This document shows, one piece after another, positions 42,691 through 43,543 of a stretch of DNA of 43,543 bases. This stretch comes from Steroidobacteraceae bacterium (GTDB taxonomy: Bacteria; Pseudomonadota; Gammaproteobacteria; Steroidobacterales; Steroidobacteraceae). The position numbers were made by a program, and so were the translations under genes. Numbering within the stretch: position 1 is the stretch's first letter; every line of letters begins with the position of its first letter. The stretch spans positions 1-43,543 of the forward strand of contig JALORN010000026.1 in the NCBI GenBank assembly GCA_025458905.1. The letters run 5' to 3'. Under the pieces are notes generated by a model, which did not search any database, had not been told where the DNA came from, and worked only from the letters and a program-made list of their open reading frames with translations.

Positions 42691-43543
42691 GCGCGCGCCA
42701 CCAGTTCCTGGCGAGCGTGCCCCGCGGCTTCGCCGACCTGCTGCGCGACGAGCTCGCGGGCTTCGGCGCGCTCGACCTGCGCGAGCGCGGCAATGCCGTC
42801 AGCTTCACCGGCACGCTCGTGACCGCCTACCGCGCCTGCCTCGAGTCGCGCGTGGCGAGCCGTGTCTACCTCGAGCTCGCGCGCTTCGAGGCAGAGTCCG
42901 ACGCCGCGATCTACGCCGCGCTGCGCGGCATCGACTGGGCGACGCACGTCGATCCCCGCGGCACCCTCGCCTGCGAGTGGAGTGGCCGGCACCCGGCGGT
43001 CGGGAACACGCACTTCGGCACGCTGCGGCTCAAGGACGCGATCTGCGATGCGCTGCGCGAAGGCAGCGGCCTGCGGCCCGACGTCGCCACGGCGGAGCCG
43101 GCGGTGCGCGTGCATGCGCACGCGGTCGGCACGCGCGTCACGGTGTCGCTCGACCTGGCCGGTGAGGGCCTGCACCGGCGCGGCTGGCGCACCGATGCCG
43201 GCGATGCGCCGCTGCGCGAGAACGTCGCGGCCGGGCTGCTGCTGCGCGCGGGCTGGCCCGCGATCGCTCGTGCCGGCGGCGCCTTCCTCGACCCGCTGTG
43301 CGGCTCCGGCACGATCGCGATCGAAGCGGCCCGGATCGCCGCCGACGTGGCCGCCGGCCTCGGCCGCCGCTACTTCGGCTTCCTCGGCTGGCGCGGCCAC
43401 GACGCCGCGGCCTGGCAGGCGGTGCTCGCGGTCGCCGAGGCCCGCGCCGCCGCCGGCCTCGCGCGACGAACCGGGCTCGGCCCCCTGGTCGGACGGGACC
43501 GCGATCGACGCGCGATCCGCATCGCCGAGGACAACGCGGCGCG
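42687..43543 (+). CDS. rlmL: 23S rRNA (guanine-N2) methyltransferase RlmL, N-terminal part
   Basis: The window ends inside this gene. The visible 285 residues match the RlmL N terminus: ferredoxin-like/THUMP region ('SRVASRVYLEL', 'GNTHFGTLRLKDAICDA'), then 'DLAGEGLHRRGWR' and the methyltransferase motif I 'LDPLCGSGTIAIEAARIAAD'. RlmL methylates G2445 of 23S rRNA. In fused homologues a second domain methylates G2069, and that part would lie beyond the window. The start is a TTG in a TTGA overlap with the previous gene. Confidence 0.9.
   Translation, partial: MSARHQFLASVPRGFADLLRDELAGFGALDLRERGNAVSFTGTLVTAYRACLESRVASRVYLELARFEAESDAAIYAALRGIDWATHVDPRGTLACEWSGRHPAVGNTHFGTLRLKDAICDALREGSGLRPDVATAEPAVRVHAHAVGTRVTVSLDLAGEGLHRRGWRTDAGDAPLRENVAAGLLLRAGWPAIARAGGAFLDPLCGSGTIAIEAARIAADVAAGLGRRYFGFLGWRGHDAAAWQAVLAVAEARAAAGLARRTGLGPLVGRDRDRRAIRIAEDNAA

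Overview
This is a very GC-rich chromosomal segment with dense, mostly non-overlapping coding. It looks like a Gram-negative proteobacterium, most likely a gammaproteobacterium of the Nevskiales/Steroidobacterales/Xanthomonadales type. That is an inference from three TonB-dependent receptors, Sec and Tat signal peptides, a PuuC-like aldehyde dehydrogenase, a fused RlmL-type rRNA methyltransferase and a cobalamin riboswitch-btuB-btuM locus. I see 35 protein genes and no tRNA, rRNA, IS element, prophage or CRISPR array.

Region 1 (1-2.6 kb) holds a DUF454 membrane protein, then a HAD phosphatase translationally coupled to an APH-type kinase.

Region 2 (2.6-25.3 kb) is an accessory catabolic island. 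In order it holds: TonB receptor 1 with an exported NAD(P)-binding reductase (minus); L-serine dehydratase (minus); an exported alpha/beta hydrolase, a LacI-family regulator, an HpcH/HpaI aldolase, a double NTF2-fold protein and an amidohydrolase/lactonase (plus, mostly ATGA/GTGA-coupled); a MetE-like zinc alkyltransferase, a cupin and a Tat-exported sulfatase (minus); TonB receptor 2, a second NTF2-fold protein and an MFS transporter (plus); a GH32-type fructosidase (minus); and a third NTF2-fold protein with a carboxymuconolactone decarboxylase-like protein (plus). Perfect LacI-type palindromes lie before TonB receptor 1 (core TTGCAAACGTTTGCAA) and between serine dehydratase and the hydrolase operon (core TTGCATTCGAATGCAA). 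Two related, asymmetric sites flank the third divergent promoter region. The island therefore reads as one regulon: uptake of a (possibly sulfated or esterified) substrate through the outer membrane, periplasmic trimming, MFS import, then cytosolic lactone opening, dehydration/isomerisation, aldol cleavage and serine/pyruvate disposal. The substrate cannot be read from sequence. This regulon is the best candidate for an undescribed system in the window.

Region 3 (25.5-32.0 kb) holds a fatty acid desaturase, a MOSC protein, a Tat-exported DUF1838 protein, a DacB-type D,D-carboxypeptidase and the SelO AMPylase.

Region 4 (32.0-35.0 kb) is a B12 uptake locus: promoter, cobalamin riboswitch with a hairpin that would hide the btuB ribosome binding site, btuB, and a BtuM-like solitary ECF S-component.

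Region 5 (34.9-43.5 kb) holds an OFA-like MFS transporter, a Tat-exported SDR, a DUF6491 protein, an orphan TRAP binding protein, an OmpA-like glycine-zipper protein, and a run of aldehyde dehydrogenase, DEDDh exonuclease/GIY-YIG fusion and RlmL (cut by the window end). The last two genes appear to start at TTG codons inside TTGA overlaps.
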